Positions 42,894 through 52,827 of a stretch of 64,000 nt of DNA are shown here, piece by piece. This DNA is from Pseudomonas sp. BBP2017 (lineage in GTDB: Bacteria; Pseudomonadota; Gammaproteobacteria; Pseudomonadales; Pseudomonadaceae). The position numbers were made by a program, and so were the translations under genes. The notes beneath the pieces were generated by a model that was not told the origin of the DNA, searched no databases, and was given only the letters and a program-made list of their open reading frames with translations. Numbering within the stretch: the stretch's first letter is position 1; each line of letters begins with the position of its first letter. The DNA is taken from contig NZ_PVZN01000012.1 in NCBI RefSeq assembly GCF_003024385.1, positions 98,065 to 162,064 on the forward strand, read 5' to 3'.

Positions 42894-43989
42894 TGCGGAA
42901 GGTCAACTGATCAATGTTCAACTGGGCATGCTCGGCTTCTTCGCGGGCTTTGAGGATCATGCCGTGGTGTGCTGACTTGGCGCACACCGGGTCGGCATTG
43001 CTGGCGTCGCCGGTAAGCATGAAGGCCTGACAGCGGCAGCCGCCGAAGTCCTTTGCCTTTTCGTCGCAGGAGCGGCACGGCTCGGGCATCCAGTCATAAC
43101 CGCGGAAACGGTTGAAGCCGAACGAGTCGTACCAGATGTGCTGCATGCTGTGCTCGCGCACGTTGGGGAATTGCACCGGTAACTGCCGTGCGCCGTGGCA
43201 CGGCAGCGCGGTGCCATCCGGGGTCACCGTGAGGAACACGCTGCCCCAGCCGTTCATGCAGCCTTTGGGACGCTCTTCGTAGTAATCCGGGGTGACGAAA
43301 ATCAGCTTGCATGGGTTACCGGCAGCCTTGAGTCGTTCCCGGTACTCATTGGTAATGCGTTCGGCGCGTTCCAATTGCGCACGGGTCGGCAACAAACCTA
43401 CGCGGTTCAGGTAAGCCCAGCCGTAGAACTGACAGGTGGCCAATTCAACGAAGTCGGCCTCAAGGGCGATACACAGCTCGATGATGCGGTCGATCTTGTC
43501 GATGTTGTGCCGGTGGGTGACGAAGTTCAGCACCATCGGATAGCCGTGGGCTTTGACCGCCCGGGCCATTTCGAGCTTTTGCGCAAAGGCTTTTTTCGAG
43601 CCGGCCAGCAGGTTGTTGACCTGCTCGTCGCTGGCCTGAAAACTGATCTGGATATGGTCAAGTCCGGCCTCTTTGAAGGCCGCGATTTTCTGCTCGCTCA
43701 GGCCGATACCGGAGGTGATCAGGTTGGTGTAGTAACCCAGGCGCCGGCCTTCACCGATCAGTTCGGCCAGATCCTGACGCACCAAGGGTTCGCCACCGGA
43801 AAAGCCCAGTTGCGCCGCGCCCATTTCGCGGGCCTCGGCCATGACCTTGTACCACTGCTCGGTCGTCAGCTCCTGGCCCTGGGCGGCGAAGTCCAGCGGG
43901 TTGGAGCAATACGGGCATTGCAGCGGGCAGCGGTAGGTCAGCTCGGCGAGCAGCCACAGCGGCAGGCCAATGTCAGGCTTTGCCGGCAC
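42859..43989 (-). CDS. pqqE: PqqA peptide cyclase (radical SAM)
   Basis: A 376-residue radical SAM enzyme that forms the carbon-carbon bond between Glu and Tyr of PqqA. The cluster motif CPLQCPYC (C-x3-C-x2-C) lies near residue 20, and a SPASM-type C-terminal region has [19 protein letters not shown] for auxiliary clusters. I chose GTG at 43989, two bases after the pqqD stop; the ribosome site is weak, and a TTG at 43998 overlapping pqqD is also possible. The longer frame to 44067 overlaps pqqD and lacks family similarity. Confidence 0.93.
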   Translation of the reverse strand: MPAKPDIGLPLWLLAELTYRCPLQCPYCSNPLDFAAQGQELTTEQWYKVMAEAREMGAAQLGFSGGEPLVRQDLAELIGEGRRLGYYTNLITSGIGLSEQKIAAFKEAGLDHIQISFQASDEQVNNLLAGSKKAFAQKLEMARAVKAHGYPMVLNFVTHRHNIDKIDRIIELCIALEADFVELATCQFYGWAYLNRVGLLPTRAQLERAERITNEYRERLKAAGNPCKLIFVTPDYYEERPKGCMNGWGSVFLTVTPDGTALPCHGARQLPVQFPNVREHSMQHIWYDSFGFNRFRGYDWMPEPCRSCDEKAKDFGGCRCQAFMLTGDASNADPVCAKSAHHGMILKAREEAEHAQLNIDQLTFRNERNAHVIARG

Positions 43990-43990
43990 C

Positions 43991-44266
43991 TCACTCAAGG
44001 ATGAGCCAGTGTTCGGCACGGGCGACCTCCATGAATTGCTCAATGTCGTCAGCAAGCTCGGGCACACCAGGGAATTGCTGCTCCAGCTCGGTAATGATCG
44101 CGGCTACATCGCGTTGGCCATCGATCAGCCCGCCGATCAGTGCCGCGCTCTCGTTGAGCTTGATCATGCCCTCCGGGTACAGCAGGACATGCCCCTTTTG
44201 CGCCGGCTCGTACTGGAAACGATAACCCGGACGCCATTTCGGGGTGAGTTCGCGATTGAAACTCAT
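43991..44266 (-). CDS. pqqD: PqqA-binding peptide chaperone
   Basis: A 91-residue RiPP recognition element that binds PqqA and presents it to PqqE. It has the family's [33 protein letters not shown] block and full typical length. Its ATG overlaps the pqqC stop by four bases. Confidence 0.95.
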   Translation of the reverse strand: MSFNRELTPKWRPGYRFQYEPAQKGHVLLYPEGMIKLNESAALIGGLIDGQRDVAAIITELEQQFPGVPELADDIEQFMEVARAEHWLILE

Positions 44267-45018
44267 AAGGCGATTCCTTTGTGCCAGACCCTTTCGCTGG
44301 TGACACTGTGATAGGGCGGACGATTCAACTCATAGGCCATGCTCATGGCATCGAGCATGCTCCAGAGAATGTCAAGCTTGAACTGCAAGATCTCCAGCAT
44401 GCGCTGCTGGCCCTCTACTGTAGTGTAGTGCTGCAGGGTGATTGCCAGCCCATGCTCGACATCGCGGCGGGCTTGGCCCAGGCGGGTGCGGAAGTATTCG
44501 TAGCCGGCCGCGTCGATCCAGGGGTAGTGCTGCGGCCAGCTGTCCAGGCGCGATTGGTGGATCTGCGGGGCGAACAGTTCGGTCAGCGAGCTGCTGGCCG
44601 CTTCTTGCCAGCTGGCGCGGCGGGCGAAGTTGACATAGGCATCCACGGCAAAGCGCACACCGGGCAGCACCAGCTCCTGGGAGCGCAGCTGGTCGGGGTC
44701 GAGACCGACCGCCTGGCCCAGGCGCAACCAGGCTTCGATACCGCCGTCTTCACCGGGCGCACCGTCATGGTCAAGCAGGCGCTGAATCCACTCGCGACGG
44801 ATATCGCGGTCCGGGCAATTGGCGAGGATCGCGGCATCCTTGAGCGGGATGTTGACCTGGTAATAGAAACGGTTGGCAACCCAGCCCTGGATCTGTGCGC
44901 GGCTGGCGCGGCCTTCATACATCGCTACATGGTAGGGGTGATGGATGTGGTAGTAGGCACCCTTGGCGCGCAGGGCCTGCTCGAATTCGGCGGGGGACAG
45001 TGCTTTGGCGTCGCTCAT
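44263..45018 (-). CDS. pqqC: Pyrroloquinoline-quinone synthase
   Basis: A 251-residue cofactor-free oxidase that performs the final eight-electron oxidation and ring closure to PQQ. It has [32 protein letters not shown] at the N-terminus and [20 protein letters not shown]. The length matches the family. It follows pqqB by 11 bases. Confidence 0.96.
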   Translation of the reverse strand: MSDAKALSPAEFEQALRAKGAYYHIHHPYHVAMYEGRASRAQIQGWVANRFYYQVNIPLKDAAILANCPDRDIRREWIQRLLDHDGAPGEDGGIEAWLRLGQAVGLDPDQLRSQELVLPGVRFAVDAYVNFARRASWQEAASSSLTELFAPQIHQSRLDSWPQHYPWIDAAGYEYFRTRLGQARRDVEHGLAITLQHYTTVEGQQRMLEILQFKLDILWSMLDAMSMAYELNRPPYHSVTSERVWHKGIAL

Positions 45019-45029
45019 CTCGGCTCCTG

Positions 45030-45941
45030 CTAGAGGCTGATACTCATGCCGTCGAAGGCAACTTCGACGCCACGGCGATTCAGTTCGGCGCGTTCGGCCG
45101 AGTCTTCATCGAGAATTGGGTTGGTGTTGTTTATGTGGATAAGCACCTTGCGTTGCGCAGGGACGCCGTCCAGTACCTCAAGCATTCCACCGGGGCCATT
45201 CTGCGCCAGGTGCCCCATTTCCCGGCCGGTGCGCGTGCCGACACCACGGCGCTGCATTTCATCATCCTCCCACAGGGTGCCGTCGACCAGCAGGCAATCG
45301 GCTTCACGCATCATTTGCAGCAGCTGCTCATCCACCTGGCCCAGACCCGGGGCATAGAACAGTTTGCCGCCGCTGCGCAGGTCTTCGACCATCAGCCCAA
45401 GGTTGTCGCCCGGGTGTGGGTCGAAACGGTGTGGCGAGTAGGGCGGGGCCGCACTGCGCAGCGGGAAAGGGGTGAAGCGCAGGTTCGGGCAGGCGTCGAT
45501 GACGAAGCTGCCTTCCAGCGCAATGCGGTTCCACTGCAAGCCGCCGTTCCAGTGGCTGAGCATGGTGAACAGCGGGAAGCCGCTGCTCAGGTCCTGGTGG
45601 ACCATGTCAGTGCACCAGACCTGATGCGGGCAGCCTTCACGCAGACTCAGCAGGCCGGTGGTGTGATCGATCTGGCTGTCGAGCAGCACGATTGCGCTGA
45701 TACCGCTGTCGCGCAGCGCGCGCGCAGGCTGCATGGGCGCGAAGGCTTGCAGCTGCGTGCGGATATCCGGCGAAGCATTGCACAGCACCCAGTGGACACC
45801 GTCGTCAGACAGGGCAATCGACGACTGGGTACGCGCCGAAGCGCGCAAGGTACCGTCGCGAAAGCCTTTGCAATTCTCGCAGTTGCAGTTCCACTGCGGG
45901 AATCCGCCACCGGCGGCGGAACCTAGAATCTGGATGTACAT
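45030..45941 (-). CDS. pqqB: PQQ biosynthesis hydroxylase, metallo-beta-lactamase fold
   Basis: A 303-residue protein with the metallo-beta-lactamase fold: [17 protein letters not shown] start, [13 protein letters not shown], and [12 protein letters not shown] near the C-terminus. The CNCENC cluster suits metal binding. PqqB hydroxylates the Glu-Tyr intermediate. I chose the ATG at 45941 because AGGAG lies five bases upstream and would overlap a GTG at 45947. Confidence 0.95.
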   Translation of the reverse strand: MYIQILGSAAGGGFPQWNCNCENCKGFRDGTLRASARTQSSIALSDDGVHWVLCNASPDIRTQLQAFAPMQPARALRDSGISAIVLLDSQIDHTTGLLSLREGCPHQVWCTDMVHQDLSSGFPLFTMLSHWNGGLQWNRIALEGSFVIDACPNLRFTPFPLRSAAPPYSPHRFDPHPGDNLGLMVEDLRSGGKLFYAPGLGQVDEQLLQMMREADCLLVDGTLWEDDEMQRRGVGTRTGREMGHLAQNGPGGMLEVLDGVPAQRKVLIHINNTNPILDEDSAERAELNRRGVEVAFDGMSISL

Positions 45942-45961
45942 GGCCACTCCTGCCGCGTCTT

Positions 45962-45991
45962 GAAATAAAAACGCCCCGGCTGACCGAGGCG
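45962..45991 (-). terminator. Attenuator-type terminator between pqqA and pqqB
   Basis: Read on the minus strand, CGCCTCGG-TCAG-CCGGGGCG (8-bp stem) is followed by TTTTTATTT. It sits 18 bases after the pqqA stop and would let pqqA be made in excess over pqqB-E. Confidence 0.88.
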
Positions 45992-46008
45992 TTGTAACGC
46001 AAGCAAAC

Positions 46009-46080
46009 TCAGCGGCTTGCGAAATACATGGTCACTTCAAAGCCGATACGCAGATCAGTGTAAGCAGGTTTGGTCCACAT
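46009..46080 (-). CDS. pqqA: PQQ precursor peptide
   Basis: A 23-residue ribosomal peptide, [20 protein letters not shown] with ASR at the end. The E-x3-Y pair in EVTMY supplies the glutamate and tyrosine that become PQQ. AAGGAG lies seven bases before the ATG. It is followed by the attenuator and pqqB, and preceded by pqqF. Confidence 0.97.
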   Translation of the reverse strand: MWTKPAYTDLRIGFEVTMYFASR

Positions 46081-46221
46081 GGGATTGCTCCTTCCGGATA
46101 GGTCTGGGGTTGCACAGCTACTTGTTTAATCCACCCTCGAGACGAAGGCTTTCAATAGCCGAGATTGCGCTATCTTACTAAAAAATGCTGTGCTGAATGG
46201 TTAAATCTACGATAAACGTCG

Positions 46222-48588
46222 TTACATATCTGGTAAAGATCGTCCTGTTGTCCAACTGCCGCCTTGCGGCGCAGGGCCATTGGCCAGGCACAGCCAGCCT
46301 TGTCTGGCGTGCAGCAGATCGGCGGCGCACTGACGCAGCATTGCGTCATCTACGCGTAGAATCGCGGCTTGCAGGTCGTCCAGACGTGCCTGGCTGCGCT
46401 CCGCCAGCTGCGCCTGCCAGGCCCACTCGGCGACGTCGCTATTGCTCATGCTAGCTTCGCTGAGCTGTTCGGCAAGGGCCTGGCGAACCTCGAGGCTACA
46501 GCTCAGGGTAGACGGCAAGTGCGCGAGAAACTCATGGATATGGCTGAGGATCTGCTCATGGCTGGCGTTTGGTGACTGTATGCCGAACAGCAGACCGCTA
46601 CAGCCCTGTAGCTGACGGAAGGCACTAAAGACGGCATAACCCAGTTGCAGCTCGACGCGCAGGCGCTGGTAGAACGGTCCCTGAATCTGCTGTGCCAGCA
46701 AGCGGGCGCTAGCCTCGTCCGTGTTGGCGACCGGACAGAACAGCAGCAGCGCCTGTTCGCTGGCCACTGGCGGCAGCGTCTGCCAGCGACAAACAGCCTG
46801 CGCAGCCACCGGGCGATGCTTGCCTGCAAGCCCGGGAACTTGTTGCAAGGTGCGATTGAGCGCGGATTGCGAACACTCGCCGAATCCCGTGGCCATGGCT
46901 TGCCAGCGGGCCTGTTCCCACAAAGCCTGCAGGTCAGCCTGGTTTGGGGCGTGGTCGGATAAGGGCGTGTCTGTGCGGCCGACAAGTTGTTCGGGCAGTT
47001 GCCGGAGCAAGGCGCGAATCGGCATGTTGTCGGCTTCATCCGCAGGTTTCTCGGCCCAGCTGGATGCACCCGGGTGTTGCAGTATTTCCAGCGCCTCACG
47101 GGTTACCGAGACCACTGTTTCAGGTACACCGGCGCAGCGCATTTGCCAGAACTCGTTACAGCACTCGAATTGCAGCGCAACGCCAACCCTGGTGGCGCGT
47201 TCACGCAGTGGCTGCAATGCCCGGTCGAGGACCTGCCAGAGTCGATCGTGTGCGGCTGCGTTCAGCTGCCAGCGCAGGTAGACCACACCCTGCTGGCGTA
47301 CTGGCGGCAGTATCGGGTTGCAAATCAAGCCCGTGGGAGCCGGGACGGAGGTGTCATCGGCGACAGTCACATTGAGCAAGGATTCCGGGGCCGGCAGGTG
47401 CCACGGTTGTGCGCACGACAGCGAGGTGTCCTGCAGCAGACTGTCGAGCAGGCTGTTCAGCGCGTGCCGGGCTTCGTTGCTCAGCGCTTCATACGGTCGA
47501 CCGGCACTGTCACGGCATGCCAGGTCCAACGCTGTCGCCGCCTGAGCGCGGCACTGTTGCAAGCGAGCGTATTCCTGGTACAGCGCCGAGCGGTCCACAT
47601 CGCGGAAAAACCTCAACCAGCCCTGCAGCAGCCCCTGTGCCTGGTCGGCGACGGCAGTATCATTGAGCTGCAGGCGAGTGTGCAGCAATGCCTGACCGGC
47701 AAAGCTGTACAGCGGCGAGAATTCGAGGGATCGCAACCAGCCGCGCTGCCGCAGCGTCGCCAGCGGCCCGCCTGGCCGCGCGTCGGTCAACCAGGTGCGG
47801 AGAAAGTCGATGGCCTGTTCCATTCCTGCAGGCTGCTGCTCGACGGCCTGCAGCACGTCCAGATGCTGGCCACTCAGTTGCGCAGCGAGACTGGCGTCGG
47901 CGAGTCTTACCGGCACCGCCTGCTCGATTTTTGCACCTGTGGCGATACAGCTTGCGGCGCTGCGTGCCAGCGCTTGAAGTACCTCGAAGCTTTGCGGTCC
48001 GCTCAGGCTCAGGAGCATTTGCCCGGCCTGGTAGTAACGTTGGTGATAACCCTGCAAGGTGACCTGAAAGTCACGGCTGTGCACCGGCAGGCTGTAGCGA
48101 TTGCCCGCCTGAAAGCCACTCAGCGGATGTTGTTTGGAAACCTTCTGCAACAGGGCGAACTGCGCCTGGGCCTGAGGGTTGCGTGACCAGGCGATGAATT
48201 CGGCATGGATCACGTCGCGTTCGCGCAGTTGGCGTTGTTGGTCAAAATCCGGGCGGGCGAGCATGTCGCACAAGCGCTCGAGGCCGCCGGCAAACGCCGC
48301 TTGCGGGACTTCGAAAAAGTAGTCGGTGCTGCGCTCGCGGGTGCTGGCGTTGACCTGGCCGCCATGGCGCTGCACATAGCGCATCAGGCCGTCGCCGAGG
48401 GGAAAACGCTCAGTGCCGAGAAACAACAGGTGCTCGAGAAAGTGCGCGAGTCCCGCATAAGTATGCGGGGCGTCATGACTGCCGGCCATGACCCGTACGG
48501 CAGCGGCACAGCGTTTCAGCTGCGGGGCATGGCGCAGGATGACCTGCAGGCCATTGTCGAGGGTGAGGTGTTGCACAGTGCTGGGCAT
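46222..48588 (-). CDS. pqqF: PqqF, M16 family metallopeptidase
   Basis: A 788-residue M16 zinc peptidase with the inverted zinc motif HFLEH near residue 48 and a supporting downstream glutamate region. The protein has two homologous halves, the second without the motif, as in PqqF of Klebsiella. It is proposed to cut the modified PqqA peptide. It lies upstream of pqqA on the same strand with a 141-base spacer holding the pqqA promoter; pqqFABCDE and the peptidase form the cluster. Confidence 0.93.
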   Translation of the reverse strand: MPSTVQHLTLDNGLQVILRHAPQLKRCAAAVRVMAGSHDAPHTYAGLAHFLEHLLFLGTERFPLGDGLMRYVQRHGGQVNASTRERSTDYFFEVPQAAFAGGLERLCDMLARPDFDQQRQLRERDVIHAEFIAWSRNPQAQAQFALLQKVSKQHPLSGFQAGNRYSLPVHSRDFQVTLQGYHQRYYQAGQMLLSLSGPQSFEVLQALARSAASCIATGAKIEQAVPVRLADASLAAQLSGQHLDVLQAVEQQPAGMEQAIDFLRTWLTDARPGGPLATLRQRGWLRSLEFSPLYSFAGQALLHTRLQLNDTAVADQAQGLLQGWLRFFRDVDRSALYQEYARLQQCRAQAATALDLACRDSAGRPYEALSNEARHALNSLLDSLLQDTSLSCAQPWHLPAPESLLNVTVADDTSVPAPTGLICNPILPPVRQQGVVYLRWQLNAAAHDRLWQVLDRALQPLRERATRVGVALQFECCNEFWQMRCAGVPETVVSVTREALEILQHPGASSWAEKPADEADNMPIRALLRQLPEQLVGRTDTPLSDHAPNQADLQALWEQARWQAMATGFGECSQSALNRTLQQVPGLAGKHRPVAAQAVCRWQTLPPVASEQALLLFCPVANTDEASARLLAQQIQGPFYQRLRVELQLGYAVFSAFRQLQGCSGLLFGIQSPNASHEQILSHIHEFLAHLPSTLSCSLEVRQALAEQLSEASMSNSDVAEWAWQAQLAERSQARLDDLQAAILRVDDAMLRQCAADLLHARQGWLCLANGPAPQGGSWTTGRSLPDM

Positions 48589-48626
48589 GACGGTTCCGTT
48601 GCAGCGCGAACCGTCATGCTAGCGGA

Positions 48627-49430
48627 TTATCCACGATCGCGCGGATCGCCATACAGCTCAGGGCGCAGGTCGTGCAGGTAGGGCGTGCTGGCACGTCCTT
48701 CGTGGACCCGTTGCAGTTCCAGGTCTGCTTGCAGCAGGGTGCTGTCGCGACCGGCCATGGCCAGAATACTGCCGTCCGGGCCGACAATGCTGCTTTGCCC
48801 GCAGTAGTGGATCTCGTCTTCGCTACCGCAGTAGTTGGCGTAGACCAGGTAGCACTGGTTTTCGTAGGCACGGGCGCGCACGGTGACCTGGGCAATGAAG
48901 TCGTAGGGCACCATGTTGGCGGTTGGCACCAGAATCAGCTCGGCACCGGCCAGGGCCAGGCGTCGGGCGTTTTCCGGAAACTCGATGTCGTAGCAGATCA
49001 ACAAACCCAGGCGCCATCCGTTCAATTCCACCACCGGGAAATGATCGGGGCCCGGGCTGAACATCGCCCGGTCCAGACCGCCGAACAGGTGGGTCTTGCG
49101 GTAGTTGCACAGGCTGCTGCCATGGGCGTCGATCAACTGCACAGCGTTGTACACCCGGCCGTCCTCGGACAGCTCCGGATAGCCGTAGGCAATGGCGATA
49201 CGATTGCTCTGGGCGATCTCCACCACGGCCATGGCCGAAGGCCCGTCTTCGGCTTCGGCCAGGCGTGCCACCGCTTCGCTACCAATGTTGTAGCCGGTCA
49301 GGAACATCTCCGGGCACACCAGCAACTCGACACCACGGGCGGCAGCCAGTTGCGCTTGCTGGTGCAGGCGCTCGAGGTTGCCGGGTACGTCCAGTGGCTG
49401 CGGAGCACCTTGATACAGCGCGATGCGCAT
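48627..49430 (-). CDS. davA: 5-aminopentanamidase (nitrilase superfamily)
   Basis: A 267-residue carbon-nitrogen hydrolase with the Glu-Lys-Cys triad in LLVCPEMFLTGYN, NYRKTHLFGG and LLICYDIEFPENARRLAL. Next to a lysine monooxygenase-type gene, it should hydrolyse 5-aminopentanamide to 5-aminovalerate, as DavA does. I chose the ATG at 49430 (MRIALYQG) because the longer frame overlaps davB. It starts 13 bases after davB, so the two form an operon. Confidence 0.9.
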   Translation of the reverse strand: MRIALYQGAPQPLDVPGNLERLHQQAQLAAARGVELLVCPEMFLTGYNIGSEAVARLAEAEDGPSAMAVVEIAQSNRIAIAYGYPELSEDGRVYNAVQLIDAHGSSLCNYRKTHLFGGLDRAMFSPGPDHFPVVELNGWRLGLLICYDIEFPENARRLALAGAELILVPTANMVPYDFIAQVTVRARAYENQCYLVYANYCGSEDEIHYCGQSSIVGPDGSILAMAGRDSTLLQADLELQRVHEGRASTPYLHDLRPELYGDPRDRG

Positions 49431-49443
49431 GGCGTTACTCCCG

Positions 49444-51126
49444 TTAGTCGGCCAGGGCGATCGGTCCGATTTCGTGGAATACATCGCCCGGGCCTGGGTT
49501 ATCCGGATGGGTATGCCCACCGAAGTGATTCATGATACCCCACACCGCGTTGAGCGAGGTCTGCACCGCGCCTTCGACCCAGGCTGGGGTCCACGACACG
49601 TCGTCACCGGCGATGAAAATACCGCGCTGTTCGGCGGGCATGTCCTGCTGCATGAAGTGCGCGTACATACGCTGGTTGTAGCGGTAGTGCCCAGGCAGGG
49701 CGCCTTTGAAGGCCCCGAGGAAATGCGGGTCGGCTTCCCAGGACACGGTGATCGGATCGCCAATGATGTGGCCGGCGATGTCGACTTTCGGGTAGATCTT
49801 CTTCAGCGCGTCGAGCGCCAGTTTCACGCGTTTTTCCACCGGGTGCGGGAGCATCTTCAGGGCATCGCTCATCCACGAGTAGGACAGGCAGATGACCCCC
49901 GGCTTGTCGTCACCGTTGTCGAACAGGTACGTGCCACGGGTCAGGCGGTCGGTCAGGGTCATGCTCATCAGGTCGCGGCCGGTCTCTGGGTCCTTGTCTT
50001 TCCAGAATGGCCGGTCGACCATGACGAAGGTTTTCGACGACTGCATGTAGCGGGTGCGGTCCAGGGCCATCCACATCTTCTGCGAGAACAGCGATTCTTC
50101 GCATTCGATCTGGGTGGTCAGCAGCCAGCTCTGGCAGGTGGTGAGCACGGCGGCATAGTGGCGGGTGTCGCCCCAGTTGTCGGTCACCGCCAGGCGCCCG
50201 TCGGCGTCGCGAGCAATGCTCTTGACCCCCGGGCGCGGTGCGCCACGGTGCAGCGAGCTGAGGCTGGTGCCCTCCGGCCAGTGCGCGCAACGCTCGGGGA
50301 CATGGCGCCAGATGCCCAGCGGCACCTGCTCGACACCACCGACCACCAGGTGTTGGTGATCGTCGCAATTGGTCATCACCACACGGAAGATTTCCAGCAT
50401 CGAGTTGGGGAAGTCCGAGTCCCAGCCGCCGGTGCCGAAGCCGACCTGGCCGAACACTTCCCGGTGCAGGAAGCTGAGCTTGGCGAAGGCTTTGGAGGTG
50501 GCGACGAAGTCGTAGAAGGTGCGGTCGTCCCACTGCGGCACCAGGGTGTTCCACAGCGCTTTCAGGCGCGGCACATCACGATCGCGGATCGCCTGCTGGA
50601 TATCGCCGAAGCGGGCGCCATCTTCCAGGGCATCGGCCCAGGCATCGGCGACCTCCTGGAACAGCTTTGGCAGGTCGGAGAGCTTTTCGGCGTAGTGGGT
50701 CTGGCCTTCCAGGTCGATGACCGTACTGCCGGATGCCGGAGTCAGCGGGTTGGGAAAGGGTTTGGTCTCAAGGCCCAGCTTGTCCACATAGTGATAGAAC
50801 GCCGTGGACGATACCGGGAAACGCATGCCGCCCAATTCGGCGATGATCCCGTCGGTGCCTTCGAAGGTTTGCGAGCGCAAGCGCCCGCCCATCTTCGACG
50901 CTTCGTAGACGACCGGTTTGAGTCCCAGCTTCATCAGCTCGTACGCCGCCACCAGGCCGGCGATACCGGCACCGACAATCGCCACTTCTTCACCGTGGCG
51001 TTCGGTCGGGATACTGCCCAGGCCTGCGGGGTGCTCGATCCAGTCGTCGAAGGCGAACGGAAAATCCGGGCCGAAGATGGTGACAGGTTTCTTGCCGTCG
51101 GCGGGGTGGCGATTGTTCTTGTTCAT
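49444..51126 (-). CDS. davB: L-lysine 2-monooxygenase-type flavoprotein
   Basis: A 560-residue amine-oxidase-fold flavoprotein. The FAD motif EVAIVGAGIAGLVAAYELMKLG starts near residue 48, and GIFIAGDDVSWTPAWVEGAVQTSLNAV is the C-terminal FAD block. The family includes tryptophan 2-monooxygenase and lysine 2-monooxygenase; the davA neighbour points to lysine, giving 5-aminopentanamide, CO2 and water. AAGG precedes the ATG by seven bases. Confidence 0.9.
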   Translation of the reverse strand: MNKNNRHPADGKKPVTIFGPDFPFAFDDWIEHPAGLGSIPTERHGEEVAIVGAGIAGLVAAYELMKLGLKPVVYEASKMGGRLRSQTFEGTDGIIAELGGMRFPVSSTAFYHYVDKLGLETKPFPNPLTPASGSTVIDLEGQTHYAEKLSDLPKLFQEVADAWADALEDGARFGDIQQAIRDRDVPRLKALWNTLVPQWDDRTFYDFVATSKAFAKLSFLHREVFGQVGFGTGGWDSDFPNSMLEIFRVVMTNCDDHQHLVVGGVEQVPLGIWRHVPERCAHWPEGTSLSSLHRGAPRPGVKSIARDADGRLAVTDNWGDTRHYAAVLTTCQSWLLTTQIECEESLFSQKMWMALDRTRYMQSSKTFVMVDRPFWKDKDPETGRDLMSMTLTDRLTRGTYLFDNGDDKPGVICLSYSWMSDALKMLPHPVEKRVKLALDALKKIYPKVDIAGHIIGDPITVSWEADPHFLGAFKGALPGHYRYNQRMYAHFMQQDMPAEQRGIFIAGDDVSWTPAWVEGAVQTSLNAVWGIMNHFGGHTHPDNPGPGDVFHEIGPIALAD

Positions 51127-51289
51127 AGATGACCTTGCCAGGGCTGCGCAGGATGCGGAGCTTGAGTATAGGGAAACGCTGGCGGTCAGTTTAGAGGGTG
51201 GGAGTTACGTAATTAAGATGCAGAGTGTCGTCTATTTGTGGCGTTTGTTGTCAGTATGCATGGTTGTTTCGTCATATCGTCAGGTCAGC

Positions 51290-51742
51290 TTACCCACGAT
51301 CAACCTTGCTGCTGAGGATGATCGAGGTAGTGGTCTTTTCCACACCCTCGACACTGCCGATCTGGTCGAGTAGCTGGTCCAGCTGCTCCGGCGAATCACT
51401 GCGCAGCCATGCCACGTAGTCGAACTCGCCACTTACCGTGCACAGTTGCTGGACTTGTCCCATGGCACTGAGGCGGCGCACCACATCCTTGCCCGAGCGT
51501 GGTTGCACTTTGATCCCGACATAGGCCTGAAGGCCGCCGTCGATCAGGCGCTGGCCCAGGCGCACGCCATAGCCGCTGATGACCTTGGTCTTTTCCAGGC
51601 GCGCCAGACGCGAGGTCACCGTGGTGCGCGCGATGCCCAGCTGCCGGGCAAGCATGGCAACGCTTTCGCGGGCATTGATCTGCAGTAGCGAAATCAGCTG
51701 GCGGTCGATTTCGTCGAGGGCGACGGGACGGTTGTCGGGCAT
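51290..51742 (-). CDS. Lrp/AsnC-family transcriptional regulator
   Basis: A 150-residue regulator with an N-terminal HTH (LDEIDRQLISLLQINARESVAMLARQLGIARTTVTSRLARLE) and a C-terminal RAM ligand domain (about 70-145). It lies directly upstream of davBA on the same strand, with a 163-base spacer, so it is the obvious candidate lysine-responsive regulator of that operon. The effector is inferred from context. Confidence 0.92.
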   Translation of the reverse strand: MPDNRPVALDEIDRQLISLLQINARESVAMLARQLGIARTTVTSRLARLEKTKVISGYGVRLGQRLIDGGLQAYVGIKVQPRSGKDVVRRLSAMGQVQQLCTVSGEFDYVAWLRSDSPEQLDQLLDQIGSVEGVEKTTTSIILSSKVDRG

Positions 51743-51991
51743 GGGGGCTCTCGGGTGTACGCTGAGCAGCGCGGTTCATGGCATAAACACGATAGCCTAT
51801 CTAGCCCTTGAGCCTTCCGGCAAGGCGCTTGATTACAGTGGCATTGTTCGACTCAAGAGAGTGCCCGGTTCCCATATGGCTGGACGCAGAGGGTTAAGTA
51901 TGGGGCCTTTGTGCCAGCGCCCTGTAGACAGTAGACTCGCCAGATTATCAGAGGCGCTATACGTGAGTAATTTGATGCACGAAGGAACCGC

Positions 51992-52648
51992 GTGGTGAGC
52001 AAGATCAATTTCGACGTAGATGCTGTTTATTGCATTTCGATCAAAGAGCGTAGCGACCGACGCGAGTTGTTTAATCAGACGGTTGGTAGTTTGATTCAAA
52101 ACCCGGTGCATTTCCACTTGGTCGAGCGTAGCGACGACCCTGTCAGAGGTTGCTACGAATCACACCAGGCATTGGCACAGCTGGCGCTGACTGAAGGTTT
52201 GCAGCGAGTATTGATCTTCGAGGATGACGTCCAGGCCTATCCGCTGAAGGCGACGCCGATCCGTTGGGTAAACCGCTTTATCCGTACGCGCAAATTTGAA
52301 GTGCTGCACTTGGGCTACAGTATGGGCAGAATTTGGCTGACTTGGTTTCCTTACATCGCCCGCGGAAGGGTGGTGGCCCTCCATGCCTATATCCTTTCGC
52401 CTGAGGGTTGCCGGATTCTGGCAGAAACGCCTTATGACGGTACGCCGGTCGATGTGATGTTCAAGCAGCGGATCAAACAGCACTGCGTATTCCCGATGTT
52501 GTTTCGTCAATATGCGGCGTCAGCAACAGGCAGCGATATTGAATCAGTGATCAAGAACGAGGATGAGTTCTGGGAGCGTAACTGGCACAAACACCGGCTT
52601 TCTCCCCTGAAAAACTTCTGGCGCACCCTGTTCCGAGTGCGTTTCTGA
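51992..52648 (+). CDS. Glycosyltransferase family 25 (LPS beta-glycosyltransferase type)
   Basis: A 218-residue protein with VDAVYCISIKERSDRRELF near the N-terminus and the metal-binding LIFEDDV motif, both of the LOS glycosyltransferase family 25. It lacks a signal peptide and should act in the cytoplasm on lipopolysaccharide or a related glycan. AAGGA lies five bases before GTG at 51992; a GTG directly after is equally placed. The gene and its 250-base upstream region look more AT-rich than the neighbours. It is isolated from other glycan genes. Confidence 0.82.
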   Translation: MVSKINFDVDAVYCISIKERSDRRELFNQTVGSLIQNPVHFHLVERSDDPVRGCYESHQALAQLALTEGLQRVLIFEDDVQAYPLKATPIRWVNRFIRTRKFEVLHLGYSMGRIWLTWFPYIARGRVVALHAYILSPEGCRILAETPYDGTPVDVMFKQRIKQHCVFPMLFRQYAASATGSDIESVIKNEDEFWERNWHKHRLSPLKNFWRTLFRVRF

Positions 52649-52706
52649 GGCTGGAGCATCAGGGGAGGGGCTGGAGGCAATGAGACTGTAGGTTTACCTC
52701 AGATAA

Positions 52707-52728
52707 GTAAAAACCGCGCAATGCGCGG
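52707..52728 (-). terminator. Terminator of the tRNA gene
   Basis: On the minus strand CCGCGC-ATT-GCGCGG forms a 6-bp stem followed by TTTTT. It lies ten bases beyond the CCA end of the tRNA. Confidence 0.85.
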
Positions 52729-52737
52729 CTTTCAAAC

Positions 52738-52814
52738 TGGTGGGCCCACACGGACTCGAACCGTGGACCAAAGGATTATGAGTCCTCTGCTCTAACCAAC
52801 TGAGCTATAGGCCC
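52738..52814 (-). tRNA. tRNA with CAU anticodon, probably tRNA-Ile2 (lysidine type)
   Basis: A 77-base cloverleaf with encoded CCA: acceptor GGGCCTA/TGGGCCC, D-arm AGCTCAGTTGGTTAGAGC, anticodon loop CTCATAA and T-arm CACGG-TTCGAGT-CCGTG. The CAU anticodon fits Met or lysidine-modified Ile2. The acceptor has C4-G69 and C5-G68, the pairs that TilS uses to recognise tRNA-Ile2 in E. coli, and lacks the U4-A69 pair of elongator Met. Ile2 is therefore preferred. Confidence 0.85.
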
Positions 52815-52827
52815 CAGTGGTCGCGGA

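Noticed and set aside
49423..51132. 569-codon open frame on the plus strand
   Set aside because: It is antisense to davB and lacks any recognisable domain.
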